Of a DNA stretch of 64,000 nt, positions 1 through 7,013 are shown in pieces. Source of the DNA: a virus; the IMG/VR virus record IMGVR_UViG_3300029448_000009, positions 1 to 64,000 of that record. One strand, written 5' to 3'. The first letter of the stretch is position 1, and each line of letters begins with the position of its first letter. Below the pieces are notes generated by a model, which searched no databases, was not told where the DNA came from, and saw nothing but the letters and a program-made list of their open reading frames with translations. The translations under genes and the position numbers were made by a program.

Positions 1-182
1 GAATCAGAAGCCATATCTGCCTTCCAACGATCTGTTACATTTTTTTGTAACTCGGCTTCAGAATCTAGTAACATTTTTTTCATAGCATTTTTTAATGCTA
101 TTTTTTCTTCTTTAGTTGTAACCACATCATCAATAATTTGACTAGCGTCACCTACTAAAGATTTTAAAAGTCCTTTAATCAT
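1..182 (-). CDS. 3TM-type phage holin, N-terminal fragment (cut by window edge)
   Basis: This open frame starts with ATG at 182 and runs off the left end, leaving about 60 codons. The visible part begins MIKGLLKSLVGDASQIIDD, continues with a charged stretch (TKEEKIALKNAMKKM) and then LLDSEAELQKNVTDRWKADM. That order, an amphipathic start, a charged middle, then AELELQK followed by W-x-A-D-(M/A), resembles the N-terminal half of the 'holin of 3TMs' family (PF11351 type), whose membrane segments lie further downstream. It directly follows the peptidoglycan enzyme at 185-793 in the same transcript, which fits a lysis cassette. The membrane part lies outside the window, so the call is by pattern only. 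Confidence 0.6.
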   Translation of the reverse strand, partial: MIKGLLKSLVGDASQIIDDVVTTKEEKIALKNAMKKMLLDSEAELQKNVTDRWKADMASD

Positions 183-184
183 AT

Positions 185-793
185 TTATATATTTAGATCT
201 TTACTGTCTAATAAAGTATAAGTAAAGCTATTTCCCCAAGTGTCTCTTGCTATTCTACATATATCCATAAACTCATGCCAATCATCATTAGCAGCTATTA
301 CCTGACATCCTGCACTCCACTTGTCTACCTGCGTAGATTTCTTGCCTCCCCATTTTGTAGCTCTATGTATATTAATACCAAACAATCCTGTTTGTGTATT
401 ATTATCATCTAGATCATACTTATTATCTTTATTAGCGTCTCTATATACAGTTACAGGTTTTGTTTGACCTAATGCTTCGTATCTACCTTGGTGTAATCTA
501 ATTTTATGAGATCCTGGATATTGACCTTCTTTTAAGACAGCCACTCCTTCTTTCCTCATAATATTTTCTACCCAATATCTTCCTGGATCTGTAGTACAAT
601 TATAAACATAGAATTCCCAATCACCACCGCATTTAAATGCTAAGGTAATTTTGTCATCAAATTTATTTGTAACTTCTGTACCTGTATCAGAGTTTCTAAT
701 TCCTACAATGTTAAGGTTGTAGTTTCCTTTTTCAAACCAAGAAAAGTTTTTTGCTTTAACAGCCTTTTCTATAATTTCTCTAGTTAATTTCAT
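185..793 (-). CDS. YkuD-like (L,D-transpeptidase-fold) peptidoglycan enzyme, probable endolysin
   Basis: This 202-aa protein has no signal peptide. Its C-terminal half contains GINIHRA (about residue 140) followed by VDKWSAGCQVI (about 155-165). The spacing His ... S-x-G-C is the catalytic signature of the YkuD/L,D-transpeptidase fold, in which the cysteine is the nucleophile. Phages of marine Bacteroidota often carry this type of protein where an endolysin is expected. A DxNxDxxYDLDD-like acidic stretch (about 118-130) might bind metal. It is followed 3 nt downstream by the holin-like gene, so a role in lysis is the simplest reading. It could instead be a virion-borne wall-modifying enzyme. 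Confidence 0.7.
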   Translation of the reverse strand: MKLTREIIEKAVKAKNFSWFEKGNYNLNIVGIRNSDTGTEVTNKFDDKITLAFKCGGDWEFYVYNCTTDPGRYWVENIMRKEGVAVLKEGQYPGSHKIRLHQGRYEALGQTKPVTVYRDANKDNKYDLDDNNTQTGLFGINIHRATKWGGKKSTQVDKWSAGCQVIAANDDWHEFMDICRIARDTWGNSFTYTLLDSKDLNI

Positions 794-803
794 GCTTTAA
801 TTA

Positions 804-1169
804 TTATCCTTTCTTAAATAAACCATATTGTACTTTTACAGTATCTGTATCAGCTCTTAATTCCATTCCTTCAGATGGTGCTAATGTAAACCACATAAAT
901 TCTCCTGGATGTAATTTTCCAAAAGTTGCTGCTGCTGCATCTTGCACATAAACAAAATTAGTAGCATCTAAATTTTTTAAATACACATAATATGTATTTG
1001 AATCAGACGCTGGTACAAATTCTCCGCCTCCAGCTACTGCTGTAGTAACATTTCTTTTGCCCATTTCTATAGGATCTGTAACTGTTAAAATGTCTGACAA
1101 TGTAATATTTATTGTATCAGATACTGCATCGTTACTAGTAAGTGTTAACTTATTAATTAGTGTTGCCAT
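804..1169 (-). CDS. Small virion protein, paralogue A of a tandem pair
   Basis: This 121-aa protein begins MATLINKLTL and is clearly related to its upstream neighbour at 1199-1567. Both share the start MATL-x-x-KL-x-L, a middle (V/A)YVFLYN/YVYLKN strand, a LxPGEF/LGAGEF turn followed by aromatic residues (MWF/AFF), and a final L-x-AD strand. The predicted content is almost entirely beta, with no signal peptide or membrane segment. Its place among fibre genes suggests a virion surface or decoration component, but no named family is recognised. The start has the recurring AATAATATGGCA context. Confidence 0.6.
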   Translation of the reverse strand: MATLINKLTLTSNDAVSDTINITLSDILTVTDPIEMGKRNVTTAVAGGGEFVPASDSNTYYVYLKNLDATNFVYVQDAAAATFGKLHPGEFMWFTLAPSEGMELRADTDTVKVQYGLFKKG

Positions 1170-1198
1170 ATTATTTTATTATTATTATTATTATTTTA

Positions 1199-1567
1199 TT
1201 AAGCTGCAGCTTGAAATACAATTATTTCTAATACAGGAGTTCCTTCTGCAGCGTCTGCAAATAGATCTACTGTAGATGTCCAAGGAAAGAATGCAAATTC
1301 TCCTGCTCCTAAAAACATATATTCATCACCTGTGTCTGCTTTTTCTATTGTTATAATTTCTGCAGCTGTAGTACTTTTATTGTATAAAAATACATATGCA
1401 GTTGTATAATCTGCTGCTGCTAAAACTGAAGCAGAAGCAGTTGAAGTTGCTACTGTTTTTCTTACTGACTTACCTAGTATAGATAAAGTATCTGCTACAC
1501 TAAAGTTTAATTCGTCAGAAAATAAATCTTTAGTATCTAGGTTAAGTTTTACATTTAATGTTGCCAT
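1199..1567 (-). CDS. Small virion protein, paralogue B of a tandem pair
   Basis: This 122-aa protein is a tandem paralogue of the gene at 804-1169. It opens MATLNVKLNLDTKDLFSDELNF and ends LEIIVFQAAA. The conserved shared elements are the N-terminal strand, the VFLYNKST strand, LGAGEFAFF, and the LFADA strand near the C-terminus. The pair looks like an old duplication of a beta-rich structural protein, because identity is low but the order of elements is kept. The 30-bp spacer between the two genes is an ATT/ATA triplet run. The function is inferred only from position in the fibre module. Confidence 0.6.
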   Translation of the reverse strand: MATLNVKLNLDTKDLFSDELNFSVADTLSILGKSVRKTVATSTASASVLAAADYTTAYVFLYNKSTTAAEIITIEKADTGDEYMFLGAGEFAFFPWTSTVDLFADAAEGTPVLEIIVFQAAA

Positions 1568-1573
1568 ATTATT

Positions 1574-1957
1574 TTAATTAAATTGTTTTAATATTATTTC
1601 GTCCACTTTTGCTTGGACATCCTTTTTATTTGCTTCTAATTGAAACATTATATTTGCTGTAAAAGTTTCTTCTACATTACCATTGTTAAATATGATAATT
1701 GTTGGAACTGCTGTAATTTCAAATTCAGTTTGTAGATCCATATGTTGACCTATGTCAACTCTATATACCTCACACTCTTTTAAATTGTCTAACCATTTAA
1801 CTTCATTTACATTATTCCAACTTGCCCAAAACTCTACAACTATAATACCTCTGCTTGTTTCTTTTTCAAAATCATTTGTACCAAGAAAAGATTGTCCTTG
1901 TGCGTACGAGAAAAAGGTTAGAAATAAAAACGATATAAGTACTTTAAGTTTTTTCAT
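1574..1957 (-). CDS. Secreted thioredoxin-fold protein without redox cysteines
   Basis: This 127-aa protein starts with a signal peptide (MKKLKVLISFLFLTFFSYAQ). The mature part has the thioredoxin order: IIVVEFWASWNNVNEVKWL (about 39-56), a DIGQ strand (about 70), then the cis-proline strand ITAVPTIIIFNNG (about 84-96). In active thioredoxins the WAxW motif continues CGPC. Here it reads WASWNNVN, so both catalytic cysteines are absent, and the only visible cysteine is in KECEV. It therefore cannot be a dithiol oxidoreductase and is more likely a binding or scaffold protein in the host periplasm or envelope. Its start overlaps the stop of the upstream gene by 4 nt, implying translational coupling. 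Confidence 0.75.
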   Translation of the reverse strand: MKKLKVLISFLFLTFFSYAQGQSFLGTNDFEKETSRGIIVVEFWASWNNVNEVKWLDNLKECEVYRVDIGQHMDLQTEFEITAVPTIIIFNNGNVEETFTANIMFQLEANKKDVQAKVDEIILKQFN

Positions 1958-2298
1958 TTTTTAAGGGATTTAAATTCTTCTTTTAATTCATCTAAGTCTT
2001 CTTGAACCCTGTCAATTTTATTACGAGCCATTTGATCTTTCATATTAAACTCCATTCTTGTAGGGGGCCAAGTATTTGTAGCTGCAGGATCTCCCATATC
2101 TATTGTATAGGTTCCTGTTCCTGGTATAGGCTTTTCTAATGCTTCTTGAACTTTAACTTCAAGTTCAACAAATTTAGAGTTAATGCTAGCCATTAAACCA
2201 AAGTATGCAGAGATTACAGTAGCTACACCAACTACAATCCCTATTAAAGTTTTTACACTTATTTGAAATTTACTATCTTCTGATAATTCTTTTGCCAT
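1954..2298 (-). CDS. Small membrane-anchored coiled-coil protein
   Basis: This 114-aa protein has one strong membrane segment at about residues 14-34 (VKTLIGIVVGVATVISAYFGL). It then has a charged heptad-like stretch, a Gly/Pro-rich linker (PIPGTGTYTIDMGDP), and a C-terminal coiled coil (KIDRVQEDLDELKEEFKSLKK). One N-terminal TM followed by a coiled coil is seen in phage spanin- or holin-accessory-like proteins and in some virion proteins. No family is recognised. It is coupled to the thioredoxin-like gene by a 4-nt overlap, which hints that the two act together at the envelope. Confidence 0.55.
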   Translation of the reverse strand: MAKELSEDSKFQISVKTLIGIVVGVATVISAYFGLMASINSKFVELEVKVQEALEKPIPGTGTYTIDMGDPAATNTWPPTRMEFNMKDQMARNKIDRVQEDLDELKEEFKSLKK

Positions 2299-2303
2299 TT
2301 TTT

Positions 2304-2705
2304 TTAATTATTATAATTCATTGTTCCAGTTATCATTCCATTTACATCTGCGGTAAATCCAGCATCTCCTAATTTTATACATAGTTTCATATCCCTATAA
2401 AATTCAACAGGAATACCGTTGTTAAAATCTAAAGTACATTTAACAGGAATTAAAGTGCTGTATAACAAATGTGTTATAACATCTTCACTATCTTTTAAAT
2501 ACAACGTTACAGTTATATCTGTACTATCTGTATTACAAATAAATAATCTTGATAAAGTTAAATACTCTGGACGTTCTAAATCTTTTTTTATATAACTATC
2601 ACTGTAAAGAGCTTCTGACTCTGCTGTAAAACCTAATGGTTCATACAACAATACTTCATCTGTTCCACTTAAACTTTTTATTATATCTTCTTTTATATCA
2701 GGCAT
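2304..2705 (-). CDS. Hypothetical beta-rich virion-module protein
   Basis: This 133-aa protein begins MPDIKEDIIKSLSGTDEVLLYEPLG. The middle reads RLFICNTDSTDITVTLYLKDSE, a pattern seen in small phage structural proteins related to the pair at 804-1567 (a strand carrying 'xVYLxN/CNT', then 'TVTLYL'). The C-terminal half has YRDMKLCIKLGDAGFTADVNGMI. It has no signal peptide or membrane segment. It sits 5 nt upstream of the membrane protein gene and 3 nt downstream of the MAM-like fibre gene. It is probably a capsid or tail accessory protein; the function is unknown. Confidence 0.5.
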   Translation of the reverse strand: MPDIKEDIIKSLSGTDEVLLYEPLGFTAESEALYSDSYIKKDLERPEYLTLSRLFICNTDSTDITVTLYLKDSEDVITHLLYSTLIPVKCTLDFNNGIPVEFYRDMKLCIKLGDAGFTADVNGMITGTMNYNN

Positions 2706-2708
2706 TTT

Positions 2709-4052
2709 TTAACTTTCTATTATTTGTACTGCGTCAACACATAAATCACCTCTAAATCCTGTTGCGTTTTGACTTACAAAATATATGTAATAATCAGTGT
2801 CGTTTCTGTAGCTGTTTAAACTAATTGTGTTTTGTTGCCATACACTACTAGTTGCTGTATATCCACTAAATGTTTCATAAGCTGCTAGTTCAGTAGCGTT
2901 GCTATGATTAGAAGATGTTGCGTCATCTATATAGACGTATAAGTCTCCCATTTGAGATCCATAAGCATGAACCCAAAATTTTAAATCTAAATCATTACCA
3001 GAAGAGTCTAACATGTTTGAGCTATTGAATACAGGCATTCTAGTTACAAAAGCATACACATGTCTACTACTAGTTACCTCGGTATACATATACTTCGTTG
3101 CACTAGCATGCGATCCGTCAGAAACATCAACACCGTTATTAGGCCCAGTATTACCAGATGGCGTTGTTCCCGTATCTAAGTTCCAACCTTTAACTGTTTT
3201 ATTAGATGTCCTACCCCAATATGTTCCATCTGTAGCACTTGATCCATTTACCCAATTATTACTTGGAGACCAATCTCCTGTTGTTGTTTGTGGTGTTTCA
3301 CTTTCAAATTGATAGAACAACTGATACGGTGTTGGCTCTGTTGTATTACCAGGTTGAGCAATATTCGCTAGACTAGCTGTACCTATTCCATTTACTTTTA
3401 ATATATCAGCTGGTGGTTCACCAATTACTTTATCAGGAAATTGTTCTAAATAAGTTACTCTTAAACCTATGCCTCTAACAACAACAGCTACTGGTGTAGC
3501 ACTTATAGCTATAAGTGTAATAGCAAAACCAAAACTTGCTTGATCAGCTGGGTCCCAAGACAAACCTGATAAACTAGTTGAAGAACCTGCCATAACATCA
3601 TCTCCTAATGAATTGTTAACATATCTTTTATTTGCTCCAGTTAAAGTAAGTTCAGTGCTATCCCCATTAAGTGAACCTCCAGATGGAGTTGACAGAAAAG
3701 TTAAAGCACTAGAATATGAAGTTCCATTATATAAATACATTTGGTATGTTGCGCTTTCACTGGCTCCAGTACTACCCGCATTACCAATATTTGAATTACC
3801 ACTACCGTCAGTATCTAATCCAGCAACTAGTTCAATTCCTGTTATAACAGCACCACTAGGTATTTGTGATGAATTAAAACAATTAGTCCATAAAGTACCT
3901 TTATTCGCCGCTGTAGCAACAGCAGCTGAGGATCCTGTTGCGGTACTATGTATACGTTGAGGTTGAGACCAAGCACCATAAGTTATTCCATCTCCTATGC
4001 CTGTTCCTACAGCTGCGTTTGTGTTGGGTGCTAAAATACTAGTCGTTGCCAT
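2709..4052 (-). CDS. Fibre/adhesin-like virion protein with a C-terminal MAM-like domain
   Basis: This 447-aa protein has two parts. Residues 1-200 are a Gly/Ser/Thr-rich beta domain (YGAWSQPQRIHSTATGSSAA). Residues about 250-447 look like a MAM-type jelly roll: GDWSPSNNW...GWNLDTGTTPSGNTGP, YMYTEVTS, DLDLKFWVHAYGSQMGDLYVYID, and the closing FRGDLCVDAVQIIES strand. MAM-like domains in marine Bacteroidota proteins bind partners or glycans. In this fibre-gene run a receptor-recognition or host-surface-binding role is likely. It overlaps the next gene by 14 nt. The assignment to MAM is by pattern and needs a profile search. Confidence 0.6.
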   Translation of the reverse strand: MATTSILAPNTNAAVGTGIGDGITYGAWSQPQRIHSTATGSSAAVATAANKGTLWTNCFNSSQIPSGAVITGIELVAGLDTDGSGNSNIGNAGSTGASESATYQMYLYNGTSYSSALTFLSTPSGGSLNGDSTELTLTGANKRYVNNSLGDDVMAGSSTSLSGLSWDPADQASFGFAITLIAISATPVAVVVRGIGLRVTYLEQFPDKVIGEPPADILKVNGIGTASLANIAQPGNTTEPTPYQLFYQFESETPQTTTGDWSPSNNWVNGSSATDGTYWGRTSNKTVKGWNLDTGTTPSGNTGPNNGVDVSDGSHASATKYMYTEVTSSRHVYAFVTRMPVFNSSNMLDSSGNDLDLKFWVHAYGSQMGDLYVYIDDATSSNHSNATELAAYETFSGYTATSSVWQQNTISLNSYRNDTDYYIYFVSQNATGFRGDLCVDAVQIIES

Positions 4053-4248
4053 TTGAAATGTCTTTTATATATCCAGTAGTATGATCATAATAACCATCTG
4101 GAATAAAGTTGTTGTTATCGTTGTCCCACCAACCTTCAGAGTCTATAACTCCCCAGCCTGAGTGCCAGTATTTACCAAATTCAAAAGTGTTACCATCAAC
4201 AGTAACCGTTTCTGTATTTATATCATATGTAGCTTTAGTAAAATTCAT
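4039..4248 (-). CDS. Short hypothetical fibre-module protein
   Basis: This 69-aa protein is rich in W, G, D and N (FEFGKYWHSGWGVIDSEGWWDNDNNNFIPDGYYD). It overlaps the start of the MAM-like gene by 14 nt and begins 1 nt after the stop of the upstream fibre gene, so it belongs to the same transcript. The DNDNNNFIPDGYYD stretch could be a calcium-binding loop. No family is recognised. It may be a chaperone or tip subunit for a neighbouring fibre. Confidence 0.45.
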   Translation of the reverse strand: MNFTKATYDINTETVTVDGNTFEFGKYWHSGWGVIDSEGWWDNDNNNFIPDGYYDHTTGYIKDISNGND

Positions 4249-4249
4249 A

Positions 4250-5140
4250 TTAAACGTGTTCTACCCAAGTATTATCAGGATTAAACCATATTTTATTTGC
4301 ATCACCTACAGTTACAGCGTAACCAATTACTCTTACTATATCTCCAGTAGCTGTTGGAGCGGCTGTTGTTGCATCTCCAGTAGTTGCTTTATCTAAATAT
4401 ATTATACTACCTAAAGCCTCTGTACCAACTATATTACCAGCTAAATCTATCATGCCTCTAACTAACATGCCATGAACATCAGGATCAGTACCCAGCGCTA
4501 CGGCTAACCAACCAGTAGCAGTACTAGGATCGTCTGAATTAGTTAAACCCCAACTACCGTCAGATTTATAATAATATATTTTACCAATTACAGTACTACC
4601 AGTTCCTATATAAACAATATCTCCATCTGCATTACCAGCGCCGTCGCTAGGTATAGCAAAATGAGTTAAAGCTACAGTTCCACTTGCATCGGGTAACGTT
4701 ATTGTTTGATCACTACAAGATGCTGGACCAACAAAAGATACTTTATTAGTACCATTATCAGTATCTTCATATAATTTTATAAGACCTGCTGAAGCAGTAG
4801 AACCAGGTATCTCTAATTCATTGCTGGTAATTTTTACTGGATTACCATGAAGAGATAATGCCCCGCCAGAAACTACACCCATATCTCCTCCTAAATTATA
4901 AACTCCAACCACGTTTGTAAAAATTCCACTTGCAAGAGCTACAGATTCAACATCTATTTGACTTGCGCCTCCATATGTTAAAACTCCATTAGACGTAGAT
5001 CCACTAAAAGATAATGAGTCTCCTACATCAACAGTATCCCAAACAGGTTTAGATCCATCCCATTTTAAATATTGCCCTGATGAACGAGTGTCAGCAGAAG
5101 CTATATTATACATGCCAATATATCTACCTGGTTTAGTCAT
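4250..5140 (-). CDS. Tail/head fibre protein
   Basis: This 296-aa protein starts MTKPGRYIGMYNIAS and contains the phage-fibre pattern GQYLKWDGSKPVWDTVDVGDSLSF. It then has low-complexity beta repeats, and about residue 140 the string TITLPDASGTVAL, which is common in fibre and repeat proteins of tailed phages. The C-terminal half (GDIVYIGTGSTVIGKIYYY, TGDIVRVIGYAV) resembles the compact beta domain found at the ends of many marine-phage fibres. It lies in a run of fibre genes. It most likely forms a trimeric appendage that contacts the host. Confidence 0.6.
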   Translation of the reverse strand: MTKPGRYIGMYNIASADTRSSGQYLKWDGSKPVWDTVDVGDSLSFSGSTSNGVLTYGGASQIDVESVALASGIFTNVVGVYNLGGDMGVVSGGALSLHGNPVKITSNELEIPGSTASAGLIKLYEDTDNGTNKVSFVGPASCSDQTITLPDASGTVALTHFAIPSDGAGNADGDIVYIGTGSTVIGKIYYYKSDGSWGLTNSDDPSTATGWLAVALGTDPDVHGMLVRGMIDLAGNIVGTEALGSIIYLDKATTGDATTAAPTATGDIVRVIGYAVTVGDANKIWFNPDNTWVEHV

Positions 5141-5141
5141 A

Positions 5142-5354
5142 TTATTTTTTTGCGAATTTTTCTACGCCGCTTATTCCAAAACATCCTAATACAACCCATA
5201 CAAATGAATCGTATACAAATTTATTAATTACAAGATCATAACCTGCCCATCCTGTTATTAGATCAGCCATCATTATAATACACATTATTACAAAAGCAAT
5301 AAAACCTACTATTGCTTTTTCATTCCAATCATTGTTGTCTTTAAATATATTCAT
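5142..5354 (-). CDS. Two-TM small membrane protein, holin-like
   Basis: This 70-aa protein has two hydrophobic segments, about residues 13-33 (AIVGFIAFVIMCIIMMADLIT) and 47-64 (SFVWVVLGCFGISGVEKF), and a short lysine-rich end (KFAKK). The size, topology and charged tail fit a class II holin, and the end ISGVEKF is common in small phage membrane proteins. With the 3TM holin-like gene at the window edge there would be two candidates for the same job; one may be an antiholin. It has a 1-nt spacer to both neighbours. Confidence 0.5.
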   Translation of the reverse strand: MNIFKDNNDWNEKAIVGFIAFVIMCIIMMADLITGWAGYDLVINKFVYDSFVWVVLGCFGISGVEKFAKK

Positions 5355-5355
5355 G

Positions 5356-5700
5356 TTAAAAATTTATTGTTAATGTTATACTACCTTCTAGTTTACTAAA
5401 ATTAAAGTTTGCCATTACACATATTCCTTCTACACAAAATCCCATACTAGGAGGATGGGTACATTTACAGTTTCCAAAGTTTTTTCTATCATCTCCTCCA
5501 TTTACTAAATCTTCTGCTTTACTTAATATTTGAAGCAATTCATTAGCAAGGCACTCATCAGACAATCTACTGTTTTTATGTGTTCTAATAAGAGTGCCTA
5601 ATTTTTTAGACATAGCTGTTAAATTATCTTTTGTAACAGTATATGTATACAATGTTTTAGACTCTAAAGGTCTAGTTGATATAGTAACAGCTCTTGCCAT
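5356..5700 (-). CDS. Hypothetical protein with a C-terminal cysteine cluster
   Basis: This 114-aa protein starts MARAVTISTRPLESKTLYTYTV, followed by a helical segment (LTAMSKKLGTLIRTHKNSRLSDECLANELLQIL). The cysteine-bearing end has NCKCTHPPSMGFCVEGICVM before a final beta strand. Four or five cysteines within 20 residues suggest a zinc site or disulfides. It has no signal peptide. It is packed 1 nt from both neighbours in the virion transcript. The function is unknown. Confidence 0.45.
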   Translation of the reverse strand: MARAVTISTRPLESKTLYTYTVTKDNLTAMSKKLGTLIRTHKNSRLSDECLANELLQILSKAEDLVNGGDDRKNFGNCKCTHPPSMGFCVEGICVMANFNFSKLEGSITLTINF

Positions 5701-5701
5701 A

Positions 5702-5986
5702 TTATAAATCTAAAAAATCTTGATAAGAATACCCTCCATTTGAAGCTCCTCCTTTTCGTTTCTTTTGTGTTTGAGGTTCATATTCTCCATATTTTTTATT
5801 TCTTGCTTTTTTAGCAGCTGCTGCCGTAGCTGCTGCAGCCGCTGCTGCTTTATTACTCGCATTTTTCTTTTTAGCCTTTTTCATAGCATTATAAGTCATT
5901 CCAGGTATTGACATATCAAACATAGTTTTTCCCATGCTTTTTAATTTTTGTCCTAATCCTTTTCTATTTTTGTTTTTATCTGGCAT
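5702..5986 (-). CDS. Lysine/alanine-rich basic protein with shared C-terminal tag (copy 1)
   Basis: This 94-aa, strongly basic protein runs MPDKNKNRKGLGQKLKSMGK at the N-terminus, then KKAKKKNASNK and an alanine-rich helix (A7-T-A4), then KKARNKKYGEYEPQTQKKRKGG. It ends GYSYQDFLDL, the same nine-residue C-terminus (YSYQDFLDL) as the otherwise different basic protein at 6006-6290. The coding 3' ends are also nearly identical in DNA. The composition suggests a DNA- or RNA-binding protein, and the shared acidic-aromatic tail suggests a common docking or packaging partner. I recognise no family. Confidence 0.6.
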   Translation of the reverse strand: MPDKNKNRKGLGQKLKSMGKTMFDMSIPGMTYNAMKKAKKKNASNKAAAAAAATAAAAKKARNKKYGEYEPQTQKKRKGGASNGGYSYQDFLDL

Positions 5987-6005
5987 AATATATATTTTAT
6001 TTTAT

Positions 6006-6290
6006 TTATAAATCTAAAAAATCTTGGTAACTGTAACCACTATTAGCTCCTCCTTCTCTATACTTACTTTGTTTAACCTTTTTATTTTTAGAAGTTGAAC
6101 TAATACTCATATTTACGAACTTTTTCTTTACTGTGCCATCCTTATTATATTTTGTTTTTCCTGTTGTAGAACTTAATTGCTTATCAGCACCTCTTGATAC
6201 TCTTTTTTTGACTGTTCCATCCTTACGATATTTTATTTTTATTTGACTACCATCGCCTCTTGTTCTTTTACTAACATTTTTTCTTTCCAT
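6006..6290 (-). CDS. Basic protein with internal KDGTVKK repeats and shared C-terminal tag (copy 2)
   Basis: This 94-aa, very basic protein carries two copies of a motif, KYRKDGTVKKRV (about 20-31) and KYNKDGTVKKKF (about 47-58), joined by a Ser/Thr-rich linker. It ends GGANSGYSYQDFLDL, matching the C-terminus of the protein at 5702-5986. Equal length (94 aa) and the same tail, with different bodies, suggest diverged paralogues or two cargo proteins addressed to the same place. Likely roles are genome condensation or an ejected internal protein. These are inferences from composition only. Confidence 0.6.
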   Translation of the reverse strand: MERKNVSKRTRGDGSQIKIKYRKDGTVKKRVSRGADKQLSSTTGKTKYNKDGTVKKKFVNMSISSTSKNKKVKQSKYREGGANSGYSYQDFLDL

Positions 6291-6300
6291 GTTTTTAATT

Positions 6301-7011
6301 TTATTTTAATTTATATTTAATTTTACCATCTTCTATATATAAACCTTCACGCTCTTTTATAGCCTGTCCGTTTAAATTATATAGTATATTGTTGGATTTA
6401 GATTTATTTATTAATTCATCTATAGACGAGTTACAAGGTTGCCCTGTATCACAATCTATGTATTCTGTAACATATTCTATAAACTCTACATATTCTATTT
6501 CTACAATTGTATCGTAAACAAATACGTCAACATATTCAATAACATCTACAAAAAGAGTATCTAAGATATCTTCGTAAATAGTTACTGTGTCTGTTATATA
6601 AATGTATTCTGGAACAAACACTTCTACTTCTACAGTGTCTATTACAATGTTGTATATATATTCTGTATTAACTATAGTATCAAATATTGTTTCATATATA
6701 GTTTCATATTCTATTTCATATATTGTATCACACTCTTCTATAATAGGAGGTAAACAATCTAATGGTGATGTTGGCTCTGCATCTGCTTCATCTGACCCAT
6801 CTGCACAATCTTCCCATCCATCATTAAGATAAAATAGATCTGGACCATTAGGTACACATCCATCAGGTGAATATTGTGTCCAGTTAGCTGGATCATCTCC
6901 ACAATAAAATCCATTTTGTTCAGCGCACTGTAAACATAGTTGTTGAAAGTCAAATTGCGAATAAGCAAACGAGCTTATAAATGCAAATAATATAATAAAG
7001 AGTTTTTTCAT
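6301..7011 (-). CDS. Secreted protein: signal peptide, LDLa-like acidic box, Tyr/Thr/acidic repeats, T9SS-like tail
   Basis: This 236-aa protein starts with a clear signal peptide (MKKLFIILFAFISSFAYSQ). Residues about 25-80 have six cysteines and the acidic box DGWEDCADGSDE, the calcium-binding core of LDL-receptor class A modules. Residues about 95-190 are a low-complexity beta-prone run of short Y/T/I/V/E/D units (IYEIEYETIYETIFDTIV type). The end reads ILYNLNGQAIK followed by GLYIEDGKIKYKLK, resembling the last half of a Bacteroidota type IX secretion (type A) sorting domain. Its predicted route is the Sec system, then the host T9SS to the cell surface. The upstream gene encodes an outer-membrane barrel. 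A truncated sorting domain is also possible. Confidence 0.65.
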   Translation of the reverse strand: MKKLFIILFAFISSFAYSQFDFQQLCLQCAEQNGFYCGDDPANWTQYSPDGCVPNGPDLFYLNDGWEDCADGSDEADAEPTSPLDCLPPIIEECDTIYEIEYETIYETIFDTIVNTEYIYNIVIDTVEVEVFVPEYIYITDTVTIYEDILDTLFVDVIEYVDVFVYDTIVEIEYVEFIEYVTEYIDCDTGQPCNSSIDELINKSKSNNILYNLNGQAIKEREGLYIEDGKIKYKLK

Positions 7012-7013
7012 AA

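Noticed and set aside
1170-1198. ATT/ATA triplet run as a functional repeat
   Set aside because: It is a short AT-rich start leader like those before other late genes. No sign of phase variation is visible from a single sequence.
6759-6968. A 69-codon minus-strand frame inside the LDLa-like gene
   Set aside because: It is a different frame of the same region without features. The longer frame has a signal peptide and conserved motifs.
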